From: Glutinoglossum americanum
Lineage: Eukaryota; Ascomycota; Geoglossomycetes; Geoglossales; Geoglossaceae
DNA length: 23,914 nucleotides
Direction of reading: 5' to 3'
Assembly: GCA_020080175.1 (NCBI GenBank)
Contig: JAGHQL010000265.1
Coordinates: 1 to 23,914, forward strand
In this document: piece by piece, positions 11,412 through 20,894 of the stretch
How positions within the stretch are numbered: position 1 is the stretch's first letter
How the letters are laid out: each line of letters opens with the position of its first letter
Notes under the pieces: generated by a model
Database searches by the model: none
Told to the model about the DNA's origin: nothing
What the model saw: only the letters and a program-made list of their open reading frames with translations
Program-made: the position numbers and the translations under genes

Positions 11412-12500
11412 ATGTGAAAGGGAGCTTAGAGTGTAAGTAAGCGGGTATTAGCTCTGGCGTTAGTGGTATCATAGGTATTGGCACTCCGGTGTGAAGATCT
11501 GTGTAGGTAATCGAGCCAGTGATATTTCTAAAGGCGTGACCGGGTCAGTCGACCTCATAGGTCGAGCAGAGCTTAGTCAGCCCCACGGGCCTAAATACTA
11601 ATAATACATAGTGGATCGAGAAGGCTCAACACCGGCCTCGCCCTTACGTTATTAAGCATATTGAGGGTAGTCGAGGCGGTTGCATTTTCTAAGCTATGGT
11701 TGGGATCGTTATTTACTTGTGGTTGTAGAGGGCGGGTGGGCTGACTAAGCCTACCCGCCTATTGGAAGGCTCGATTCGAAAAGTGCAATGGCGTTAATAC
11801 TAGGTATATTTGGTATCTTACATCATCTATTTAATACAAGCCTACTCGTTTCATATGCTTTATTTCTCTCGATTAGTGACGGCTTTCCAGGCAAACCGGC
11901 GCCAGGGCTGGAATTAACTCAAAGGCAACCGCAATACCGCACACTTTGAGCTTTCGATATTGTGCGCTACGATATATCACTTCCCTCTACTGCCTCTAGC
12001 TAAATGATACCATCTGAAGGGTGGCCGGTGGCATCGTAAGGTAGTAGGAAGCAATAAAAGGGAGCAGCAAGGCTGCACGGACATACGAATGGCTACCTCT
12101 CATGGCGAGCCCTACAGAAGTATATCCCCCTTCTAGGTATCACTGCCTGCGAATGTGGAGCTCAAGGCTGATATTACGCAACCTCGGACTCCTCTAAGGT
12201 GCCTAGAAATGCCGGCTCTGACATTTTGATCCCTGGCAACAGAATCAGACGCCAGAGGAAGTCCACTTTAAGCTATGAGGCACTAGGTGCGGAATCATGT
12301 GGGGTTCGAGTAGGGTCGCTTTGTGACTGGGCCGTTCCCTCAGTAAAGTCATGGACTTAGGGACCGATACAAGACAGGGTCAGAGAGTGGGGAATATAGA
12401 AGAGTAATATATTGCCGCATTTGGCAAATATCCTAGACTATGGAAACGTTGTGTATGGATCAAACGAATACCATGGTGGCAGGTGGGGTAGTTGGTAGCA
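11412..12500. other. Stretch without a supported gene, holding a repeat copy
   Basis: No open frame or splice-linked coding signal is convincing on either strand. The stretch holds the right copy of the dispersed repeat (11653-11770) and an imperfect hairpin (11731-11759). The last few hundred bases are the probable 3' flank of the minus-strand NLR gene that ends at 12501. Confidence 0.45.
11653..11770 (+). repeat. Dispersed repeat, right copy
   Basis: Direct-oriented, diverged partner of 8715-8830. It contains an imperfect inverted repeat with 12-base arms, 11731-11742 (GGCGGGTGGGCT) and 11748-11759, separated by five bases. In the left copy the corresponding stretch has lost most of the pairing. 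Confidence 0.5.
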
Positions 12501-12509
12501 TTATAGAGG

Positions 12510-14300
12510 CTGTGCGCCTGACTCGAGTAGCTGCTGGACGATTTGGTCGCGGCCGCCGTACGAAGCTGCCTGCATCGCGTTGCCGTGGCATCCCCCTTGC
12601 GCATTGACGTCGGCCCCCTTATCGAGCAACCGATGGACGATCTGACCGTGGCCGCTGTACGAAGCTGCCTGCAGCGCGTTGCCGTAGCGTCCCCCTTGCG
12701 CATTGACGTCGGCCCCCTTATCGAGCAGAAACCGGACAATCTGGCTGTGGCCGCTGTACGAAGCTGCCTGCAGCGCGTCGCCATAGACTCCTCCTTGCGC
12801 ATTGATGTCGGCCCCCTTATCGAGCAGAAACCGGACAACCTGGCTGTGGCCGCTGTGCGAAGCTGCCTGCAGCGCGTTGCCATAGACTCCTCCTTGCGCA
12901 TTGATGTGGGCCCCCTTATCGAGCAGAAACCGGACGGCCTGGTCGTGGCCACCGTTCGAAGCCGCCTGCAGCGCGTTGCCAAAGGGGCCTCCATGCGCAT
13001 TGATGTTGGCACCCTTATCGAGTAGCAACCGGACGATTTGGTCGTGGCCGCCTTTCGAAGCCGCCTGCAGCGCGTCGCCGTGGTATTCCCCCTGCGCATT
13101 GATGTCAGCCCCTTTATCGAGCAGCAACCGTACGGTTCGCTCGTGGCCGCCGATCGAAGCCGCCTGCAGCGCGCTGCTGAAGGAGCCTCCATGCGCATTG
13201 ATGTTGGCCCCCTGATCGAGCAGCAACCGGACGATTTGGTCGTGGCCACCAGTTGAAGCCGCCTGCAGTGCGCTATCGTAGCATCCCTCTTGCGCATTGA
13301 CGTCGGCCCCTTTATCGAGCAGCTGCCGTACGATTCGCTCGTGGCCGCCGTTCGAAGCCGCCTGCAGCGCGTTGCCAAAGAAGCCTCCATGCGCATTGAC
13401 GTCGGCCCCCTCATCGAGCAACCACTGGACGATCTGGTCGTGGCCGCCGTACGAAGCTGCCTGCAGCGCGTTGCCGCGGCCTCCATGCGCACTAATGTCG
13501 GCCCCCTTATCGAGCAGCAACCGGACGATTTGGTCGTGGCCACCAGTTGAAGCCGCCCGCAGTGCGCTATCGTAGCATCCCCCTTGCGCATTGACGTCGG
13601 CCCCTTTATCGAGCAGATGCCGTACGATTCGCTCGTGGCCGCCGTTCGAAGCCGCCTGCAGCGCGTTACCGTGAAAGCCTCCATACACATTGACGTCGGC
13701 CCCCTCATCGAGTAACCACTGGAGGATCTGGTCGTGGCCGCCGTACGAAGCTGCCTGCAGCGCGTTGCCATATATGCCTCCAAACGCATTTACGTCGGCC
13801 CCCTTATCGAGCAACCACTGGACGATCTGGTCGTGGCCGCCGTGCGAAGCTGCCTGCAGCGCGTTGCCGTAGGGGCCTCCTCTATCCATATTGGTGTCGG
13901 CCCCCTTACCGAGCGGCAACCGGACGGTTTGGTCGTGGCTACCGCCTGAAGCCGCCTGCAGCGCGTCGCCGTGGCATTCCCCTTGCACATTGACATCGGC
14001 CCCTCTATCGAGCAGCTGCCGTACGGTTCGCTCGTGGCCGCCGATCGAAGCCGCCTGCAGCGCGTTGCCGCAGGAGCCTCCATGCGCATTGACGTCGGCC
14101 CCCTCATCGAGCAACCACTGAACGATCTGGTCGTGGCCGCCGTACGAAGCTAACTGCAGTGCGCTGCCGTTGCGTCCCCCTTGCGCATTGACGTCGGCCC
14201 CCTTATCGAGCAACAAACGGACGATTTGGTCATGGCCGCCGTTCGAAGCTGCCTGCAGCGCGTTGCCAAAGAAGCCTCCACGCGCATTGACGTCGGCCCC
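12510..14300 (-). repeat. Array of 18 near-identical ankyrin repeats (99-bp period)
   Basis: Consensus unit: GNALQAASxGGHDQIVRxLL followed by DKGADVNAxGGxx, 33 residues or 99 bases. All units keep the 33-residue spacing except one that is two residues shorter and one that is one longer. Variation concentrates at the two residues before the GNAL motif, the residue after AAS, the HDQ/HER pair and the residue before LL. A degenerate first unit (LSLKGAAQRLLDKG) precedes the array. High unit identity means recent homogenisation by unequal crossing over or gene conversion, as known for fungal NLR repeat domains. Assembly collapse or expansion is possible in such arrays. Confidence 0.95.
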
Positions 14301-14766
14301 CTTATCGAGCAGCCGCTGGGCCGCCCCCTTAAGACTAAGCAAGGATGTGTAATAAAGTGGTAGTGGAAAACCACTCATAGTGTTTCCGAACTGTTGTTCT
14401 TTCCATGGTTCATCCGGATCATGGATTCGAAGCCAGTTCAGAAAGCTACGACCGGAATGCTGACTGAATAATTTGTAAACGCGATCTGAGATTCTCTGAG
14501 CTTCCGCTATGGTGCCTTCAATTATCTTAGCATGTGTGAACCAGTATTCCGCCGAGTATCGAAGTAGGGGGTTATCATCGAAACATTGAATCGACAAATC
14601 GGGCTGGTCTATCTGGAGGAGGTATGAGACGCAGCATTCACAGATGTGGCTGTGCGCCAATTCGGCAGAAATGAAGAAGGCGGATGTTGATCTGCCTGAC
14701 ATTAAGTATTCCTGGGCAGAAAAATGAGCAAATCGTACCACGTCACATCGGGTCCGGGTGCCGCAA

Positions 14767-14774
14767 ATATTGAT
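14767..14774 (+). repeat. Target-site duplication, left copy (ATATTGAT)
   Basis: The eight bases ATATTGAT directly flank the left terminal repeat and recur exactly at 17251-17258. Eight to eleven bases is the usual duplication length for Mutator-like elements. Confidence 0.95.
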
Positions 14775-14887
14775 GGGTCCCGGTATGTCCACCTTGCTAT
14801 TTGGGGCGGCCACCTTGTTTCGCGCGGCCACCTTGATTTAAGCGGCCACCTTGTTTGGTGCAGCCACCTTGTTTGCGCAGCCACCTT
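14775..14887 (+). repeat. MULE terminal inverted repeat, left, with six CCACCTTG iterons
   Basis: CCACCTTG recurs at 14789, 14810, 14828, 14846 and 14864, and as CCACCTT at 14881. Spacings are 21, 18, 18, 18 and 17 bases. Spacers are partly conserved (TTT...GCGG or GCAG). Iterated terminal motifs suggest multiple transposase binding sites; that function is inferred. Confidence 0.9.
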
Positions 14888-14938
14888 ACTACCACTTTGA
14901 TTGTGTTGTTTCCATAGTTCTGTACTTAATTATATACA

Positions 14939-16972
14939 TTACTCTCTCTTGTTTCTTTCTCTCAATGCATAGGCTCTTGTTGTCGCTCGAGTCATTCCGA
15001 CCAAATCAGGCTCGAGAGTCCACAGCGGTTCAGAAGCACCCTGACTCTCAACTAGTCTTGCCAGTTCTCGATGTACTAACTCATCTTCAGAAGAGTCATG
15101 GTACTCTTGTTCATCGCTACCAGTTGGTTCTGCAGAGGGAGACTTTAGCCCTCTCTTACACTCCTTTCGTGCTCGCTTCCTAGCCCTCGTTGATGGCTTT
15201 GCCCGAGGTGCTTTCTTTTGTCTAGCTGAGGATTTTGCTGCCTGTCGTTCAAAAGAAGATGGGTCTCGAGTTGTTGAAGATAGAGGCTGACGATTTCGAG
15301 GACGTCCTTTTGTTTGTATTACAATAGGATTAAGGATAGGACGAGGAGCTGCCTGAATAAACTGTTCAGGAGGTTGTTTGAAAAACCATCGAGGATGAAA
15401 GTCATGTTGATATAGTGGTTGCCCAACCGCAAGTCGATCCTTGATGATGTGGTAGCATGGTATACCCATAGAATCAATAGAGGTTCAGTGGCATGGATGG
15501 TGTAGAGTTGGGTGGTTAAGAAGCTGCTTCTGTCCGTGTACTTGCCAGAGAGCATATGGTGTAATGTGGCCAATAAGGGCGCTAAATAGAGGAGTGCGAA
15601 AGCTTTGAGGTATGCGATTCTGAGCGGCCTCCATAGCAGCATTGTGCTCATGGTGTTGAGCAGTCAACATTAGAGAAAGCTTCTGAAGAACCCCATAAAG
15701 GTCTCCTGTAGAGACCTGTAGATATCTCTTTACCACTGAATGTGCTCCTTCCACTCGAGAAGTTTCACGATGCCCAAAGTGCAAATGCCGATCAGCCCAA
15801 CAACGAACAAATCTTTCCTTCTCCTTATCCAACCAAGTCTTAGCTAAGTATCTTAATAGTTGAGGATACTCTCGCCAACGCATTTGAAACTCAATCCACC
15901 CCCTATTGTAGTCTTCTATTGTCTCCGATGATACCAAGTGATACCATTGGTGCATAAAAGAACCTTCCTCTTCTGAATCCTTTTCATAGAGTTTAAGATC
16001 TCGTCCATAGGAAAGTACATTCTTGTTGATATGCCAACTACATAAAAGGTTATGAGATTGCGGAAATATAGAGGAGATAGCATTCATAAGACCTTGGTCT
16101 TTATCAGTAACAATAACTTCAGGAACAGTAATACTTCGAGTTTGCATTACATTATGAAGCATTCTTAATGCTGAAGTATAGTCTTCCTCTGTTTCTCCTG
16201 ATAAGAATATGAAAGCAGCAAAGAATGTTCGATGTAATCCTGTACTACCAAGAATATCAAGAAGAGGCATATGAAAGCGATTGGTTTTATATGTGCAGTC
16301 CATCAATAGAACTTCAGGGTATCGCTTCAAAAGAACAAGAGACTTTGGATGTGCGAAAAACAGTAAGGTAATATGACCATCTTGATCTAGCTGATAGTTA
16401 AACTCAAATGAATTTGTCTTTAATTCATGAAGCATAGCTTCAATTGGTGACTTTCCTTCTAGAAGTTCTGCTCTCAATTCCCAGCGTACATTATATATAT
16501 CTTGAATTGTCCAAGCTAAACCTGGATGCTCAATTGTGATAGCAGAAGCTATCTCTTTCGGAGCGACTCCTGACCTAGTCATTGCAGCTATGCGTTGTCG
16601 GATTGGAGAGGGAAACTTACGATGTTGATGATGTGCTACCGGACCACTTGGCTTATGGTTATGAGTTGCATCCATTACGGTAAGCTCCCATTGTTCTTCA
16701 TTAGCTGAAGTAACTAAGTGAGCTCGACACTTAAAAGAACAGCCAGTCTTTTAACTAACTAAGGGTTTCTTTCTTATGGCCACTCGATCTCGTGGTTTTC
16801 CACTTTTGACACAATGGATATATCGGGTACGGATAACCCCATCGCGACAACTTGTACTTCTGCCAATTGCTATCGCATATCCATGACTCCCAGCATGTTC
16901 TTGCAGGTATGCAAAAAGAGAATCATAGTCAGGAAAGACACCTTCACAAGGTGGAGCAAGGTCGAGCGACAT
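14939..16972 (-). pseudogene. MULE transposase (FAR1 zinc cluster, MULE DDE domain)
   Basis: A single minus-strand frame of 678 codons starts at the ATG 16970-16972. It is interrupted by two stops, TAA at 16748-16750 and TGA at 15485-15487, with no frameshift. The N-terminal part has a FAR1/WRKY-GCM1-like zinc cluster: HCVKSGKPRD, GCSFKCRAHL just after the first stop, and HNHKP. The catalytic core reads VLLMDCTYKTN (first Asp), VIVTDKDQGL (second Asp), CSWHINKN (Cys-His pair) and SRVEGAHSVVKRYL (Glu), the expected order for MULE transposases. After the second stop SMGIPCYHIIK continues the family's usual cysteine/histidine region. A basic, low-complexity tail follows, with an AT-hook-like GRPRNRQP and an acidic SSEDE patch. 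The TAA could come from CAA by a C-to-T change. The copy is probably not autonomous now, unless one stop belongs to an unrecognised intron. Confidence 0.9.
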
Positions 16973-17137
16973 GTTTAAGCAGCCTGGTCGGTCGGTCAGT
17001 AGGTTTTTGACAGAAGATTAATTTCAACTTTGTGTGCGCAATTGTGACTTAACTGTAGGGTTTGACTAACTACTTTGTTCTTAGTATCTACATCTATTCG
17101 TGTTGGTAGGAACACATGCATACTGCATATGCAACTA

Positions 17138-17250
17138 AAGGTGGCTGCGCAAACAAGGTGGCTGCACCAAACAAGGTGGCCGCTCAAATCAAGGTGGCCG
17201 CGCGAAACAAGGTGGTCGCCCCAAATGGCAAGGTGGACATACCGGGACCC
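17138..17250 (-). repeat. MULE terminal inverted repeat, right
   Basis: Reverse-complement partner of the left repeat, same length, with the same six iterons (here CAAGGTGG) in the same spacing. By eye 110 of 113 positions agree. Confidence 0.9.
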
Positions 17251-17258
17251 ATATTGAT
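17251..17258 (+). repeat. Target-site duplication, right copy (ATATTGAT)
   Basis: Exact direct copy of 14767-14774 adjoining the right terminal repeat. On the NLR strand it encodes part of the E-E-I-N stretch of the last exon. Confidence 0.95.
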
Positions 17259-19497
17259 TTCTTCTCTTGACAAAGAGACTAAACTGTGACAGATCCGTAG
17301 GACATTTGAAGCGTCATATAATCTCTCATCTGGATCTATAGGATTATCTCCTGGTTTCAGTATTGCAGCTTCTGCGACTTCCTGGAGAGTCAACGGGCGC
17401 GCTGAAAATGCAAGCCACTGCAAAATAGACTGCGCCTCATCAAAATCGCTCTTAGCAATGTCTGTTAATATTCGTTCGTATGTTTCGTCTAGGGTTGCTG
17501 GTAACTCTTGAAGGGCTTTCTTCACTGCGGCTACCTTTTTGCATTCTCGTAGTGTGTCGAGTTGACAGACGGCCCAACGAAACCTTCAACTATTTGGTCA
17601 GCAGGCTCTTTTGCCTCGAACACGAGAAATGGTAGAATAACTCACATGCCATGAGCTCCCTCCCCGAGCTTTGCTTCGATATTTGCTTTGAGATTGCTCG
17701 GCAGTTTTACTAGGACTGGGTCTTCTGCAAGGCGGGCCCTTACGTGCATCCTGATGTCGGCATCCACTTTTGGGCTCCGGATGGAGATCCCTCCAGCTGC
17801 CGGGATCTCTAGGGTACTACGAATATCGTGCTCATTTCGGCTTGTTGCTAGGACGTGAAGGTTTTCAAATCCGTGTTTAATCATCCGCTTTATTTGATCT
17901 AATAATTCTTGCCTCTTCGACTTCGCGGAATTCTCTGGAAATTCGTCCAGAGCATCAATAACGATGTATATCTCCTTTCCTAGGTTATCTATGACGGAGA
18001 AAAGAGTCGAAGTAAGCTCTTCGGTGGTCGGTACATGTCCGGGCGTTTTGTACCGAGCGTATATCGCCTGGACTTCTCGTGGTAACTGTATTTCTCCGGC
18101 ACAGAGTTGCCTTATCAGTGAGCGTAGAAAAATGGCCACATCTTGCTTTTCGGTGTCTCTGAAGTCAAAGTAGAAGTATGCCAACTTGTGAGTCGTATTT
18201 GCGAGACAAACTTCTTTTACAGCTTCGATAATTGTCGAACTGACGTTCAAGTTAACTGGGGAAGCAGGATTTGGTGCCTCAGATCTTCGTACCTCAGAAC
18301 CGTCTTTCCACATCCAGCTGGGTAACGGAGATTAGCCTTTGGCCCCTCAAAGAAAGTTGCTGTATATGTACACTCACGGATACCATGTAGCCACAGAAAA
18401 CCACGAGACCTCATCCAACTACCAAAGTCATCTGACTCGAGAAACCAAACTCCAGTCTCTGGCTCCCGTCTTCTTATAGCAGTATTGTGATTTGTTGACG
18501 GATCGACCAAGCTGAGCCATTCCAGTATCTTCTGTTGCTCATCGCCTAGGTGAGGTTAGCGATAGAGTAGCAGCTTTGATGGAGATCTTATGTCTACTTA
18601 GTTGACTTTGACGGACGCCTTTTACATCACCATGAATACCTATCGAAGGTTTTTAGTTATATTTGTGTCTGGAAACATGGGAAGAGACAGTGGAATAATT
18701 TACCATGGCATAATTCCTCCAAATCTTGAAAGGTAATATCTATATTTTCGACCAGCTCCAGGATCTCTGTCACATCTCCTGAGATGCTCAGTTGACCTCG
18801 ATAGATCGCAGAAACTCCTTAGTTGTCTTGGATAGGAGGTTACTAGAACAGTGAGCTTCAAAGTGGATAGTTAAGATCGAAACTCACCACCCGTCGATAG
18901 TCAAAGAAAGCTGGAATATTTGCATGCATCGATGCAGAGTGCTAATAGTTTGTAGATGTTCCTCATTTTTGAGCGGCCACACGACGCTCCGGTACCACTT
19001 CTTCCCTTCACTCCTTTCCATAAATTCCTGAAGGATTGATTTGAGCAGGTTGAGCTTGCCATGGCAAGTGTGGGTAGCAGAATACAGAACGGACGTGTTA
19101 TTAAACGAGTCGAATTTTGCGCTTTCGCTCCTCAGGAAGCGCTCTAGCTTTTCCAAAACATGAACAAGTGTGGAGAGCTCCACAGTAAGTTCGCGAGATT
19201 CCGAAGAAGCATGCTTCACGGACCCAGTGTATTTAGAAACTATCTTAGTCAGCTCCAATGCCAGACTAATTAAGCCAGCGATGCCGAACGTTAAACTCAA
19301 AGGGTCCATTCTTATGGCTGCAGGGTTCGATATATGGAATCTCTAAGCGTTCTTTAAAGCGAAGCAGAAATACCCCGGGTTACTTTGATAGACAGAGTAC
19401 CTAGGGTTGGATCACCGAAGCTAGCTTCTAACACTGCAGTGTCAACAATGTCTATCGGTGGCTGCTTGAGTCTAGTGGGAAAGCGTCAAAAAGCGCA

Positions 19498-19954
19498 ATG
19501 CCGCCTCAGGGCCACAAACCTCTGAGGGTTCTTATCACTGGCGAATAGTAGATGAGGCCGATACCGGGGATTTCGAGAACCCCACAACGCCGCCAATGAT
19601 GTCCATCGATCGTTTGGCAACAACCTCGACTATCGTGAGCCATTTTCTCTTACCGAATGTTCGATCAATTTCAAACGCTTGAAGGCCGTTGTTAGTGTAA
19701 GATTTCCGGGAGCTATTTAAGAGAGGGGTGCATACTCTCTTCCGCAGGCCTCGGTCGGTGCCAAGGAGTGGACGGCATCTTTGAGGCGCAACATTCTTCT
19801 TGGCCTGGGTGACAACCGGGTTCTCGAGCTAACTAGGAGCATACAAAAACAGCTCCTCCAGCCGCTTATGGAGTTCAGGGAGGGATATCCATTTAGGGTC
19901 GATCCTTCGCAGAACATGATGTGGCACAAGATGGAGATGAGGACGGCGAGCTAG
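19498..19954 (+). pseudogene. Eroded plus-strand coding pieces upstream of the NLR gene
   Basis: Three neighbouring plus-strand pieces read like protein. ATG 19498 gives a 16-codon MPPQGHKPLRVLITGE. A second frame to 19682 gives YHWRIVDEADTGDFENP, TPPMMSIDRLATTSTIV and HFLLPNVRSISNA. A third, 19736-19954, gives EWTASLRRNILLGLGDNRV, SIQKQLLQPLMEFREGYPF and VDPSQNMMWHKMEM, then a stop. A CTTCCGCAG acceptor-like string precedes the last piece. Together they suggest a former multi-exon gene divergent from the NLR. I do not recognise the family, and frame changes between pieces make a functional gene doubtful. Confidence 0.4.
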
Positions 19955-20499
19955 ATGAGAACTCGGAGTGATGGTCGGAAATGGGATGGGACAATGGTAC
20001 GACTCCGTCTCGGGTTACTTCGGACTCCATATAGTCCATTAATGTTGTATATTATTGGGCCAACGTGATACCACGTGACGATGCCAATTTATTGGGAAAG
20101 GGGGTTTACCGCGAGGGTATGTATAGGGGACAGGAGAATTGCACTCTCCAAGACTAACTAGGAGATATCGTGGGTTGTTGGGAACGAGGAAATATTACAG
20201 TATAGCAAATATTAAAACATAAGCTAGATTGAACTATATTGATAGTTAGTAGTAAGCAATACTCTTTTAAGAGATTGTATATTATTTTTGATAAAAAATA
20301 TATATCCAGAGGTTGAAGTAATAATGATAAAAAGAAGTATATGACTTGATAATATATGCAATTCAATAATAATTTATATTAGAGAGAAATTTATAATATA
20401 AATAAAAGATATAATGTACTTTATTACTTCATCAAATACTTTTTTTTGCTTTTATTACTTTAAATTTAAGATGTGTTTTCTTTTGTAATAACAATATAG

Positions 20500-20894
20500 A
20501 TCTTTACTCTTGAAACTAGAATTATTCTCACAATTAAAGTAATTCAAATGATAACATGATTAACTCTTCAATATACTACAAAACAGTTTGATATTCTCTA
20601 AAGCATACTTAGTAACAGAATAGTTGAAAAAGTTTCTCTAGTCAACAAGATAAATAGTAAGTTAATTTTAACTTTAGCTGAAAAGAAAACAGTTGTTAGA
20701 TATATATTCAATCTAGATTCATAAAGATTTTTACTTTAGAAGTTTGATATAGAAGATATAGTCAACTGTTTAATCAAGAAATATAATTTACAATATGTTA
20801 GAAAGAACTAAACTGATCACTTTATCAAATTATAACTAGAGCTCCATATGCATTTTTCTCATACCTATAACTACTAAAAAACTATTATAGTAGC
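20500..20894 (+). mobile_element. pogo/Fot-type (Tc1-mariner) transposase relic, N-terminal part
   Basis: A plus-strand frame with several stops still reads like the N-terminal HTH and CENP-B-like region of fungal pogo/Fot transposases. It begins with ETRIILTIKVIQM. LTLAEKKTVVRYIFNLDS resembles the family's LT.LEE..IV.YI..LD, and KFDIEDIVNCLIKKYN and YVRKN plus TDHFIK resemble the downstream helix region. The DDE core is missing, cut off near 20894 where an LTR-like repeat starts. Heavy A/T drift points to an old, RIP-altered copy. The match is by motif order only. Confidence 0.6.

Larger units (their letters stand above)
14775..17250 (-). mobile_element. Mutator-like DNA transposon (MULE), 2476 bp
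   Basis: The element begins and ends with 113-bp terminal inverted repeats (14775-14887 and 17138-17250) starting GGGTCCCGGTATGTCCACC. An exact 8-bp ATATTGAT duplication flanks it. Inside is one minus-strand transposase reading frame with a FAR1-type DNA-binding region, a MULE DDE core and a basic tail. By eye the two terminal repeats differ at only three positions, all transitions, so the insertion is recent in evolutionary terms. It lies in the same orientation as the NLR gene it interrupts. Confidence 0.95.
12501..19309 (-). pseudogene. HeLo-like / NACHT / ankyrin NLR (STAND) gene split by a MULE
   Basis: Exons are 19309-18888, 18842-18704, 18545-18378, 18317-18293, 18239-17646 and 17583-12501, the last interrupted by the element at 17250-14775. 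Introns are 45, 158, 60, 53 and 62 bp with GTGAGT, GTAAAT or GTACGA donors. Without the element the gene would be about 1315 codons. The N-terminus (MDPLSLTFGIAGLISLALEL) matches the fungal STAND N-terminal / HeLo-like domain (PF17111). The NACHT has Walker A GIPGCGKT assembled across introns 3 and 4, Walker B IYIVIDALDEF, and a sensor-like LATSRNEHD; LPATLDETYERIL and VVRFAHFSAQEYL follow in the expected order. Eighteen ankyrin repeats end the protein. Fungal proteins of this type act in non-self recognition and regulated cell death; that role is inferred here. Besides the element, exon 2 appears to lack one base, because the frame changes between IEV and ISGDVTEILELVENI. The ATPase and sensor otherwise look intact. 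Confidence 0.9.

Noticed and set aside
12380-13789. A 469-codon minus-strand open frame with repeating RCRRLRTAATT motifs, and many plus-strand frames over 12543-14374
   Set aside because: They are other-frame shadows of the 99-bp ankyrin repeats. A repeat unit free of stops in one frame tends to keep the other frames open too.
12510-14300. CRISPR-like regular repeats (also at 22441-22880)
   Set aside because: The 99-bp units are protein-coding ankyrin repeats and the 17-bp units are a minisatellite without unique spacers. The context is eukaryotic.
14829-14831. Start of a separate 776-codon ankyrin protein at 14831
   Set aside because: The codon there is GTG, not ATG, and it lies in the element's terminal repeat just after an in-frame stop. 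The first in-frame ATG is at 14702, inside the NLR exon.
14775-14884. Frames with repeating T-R-W motifs in the element ends (also 17075-17257)
   Set aside because: These are translations of the terminal-repeat iterons and appear in both ends. They are not a protein.
16673-16675. ATG at 16675 as the true transposase start
   Set aside because: The zinc-cluster residues lie upstream in the same frame back to 16972, so this ATG is internal.
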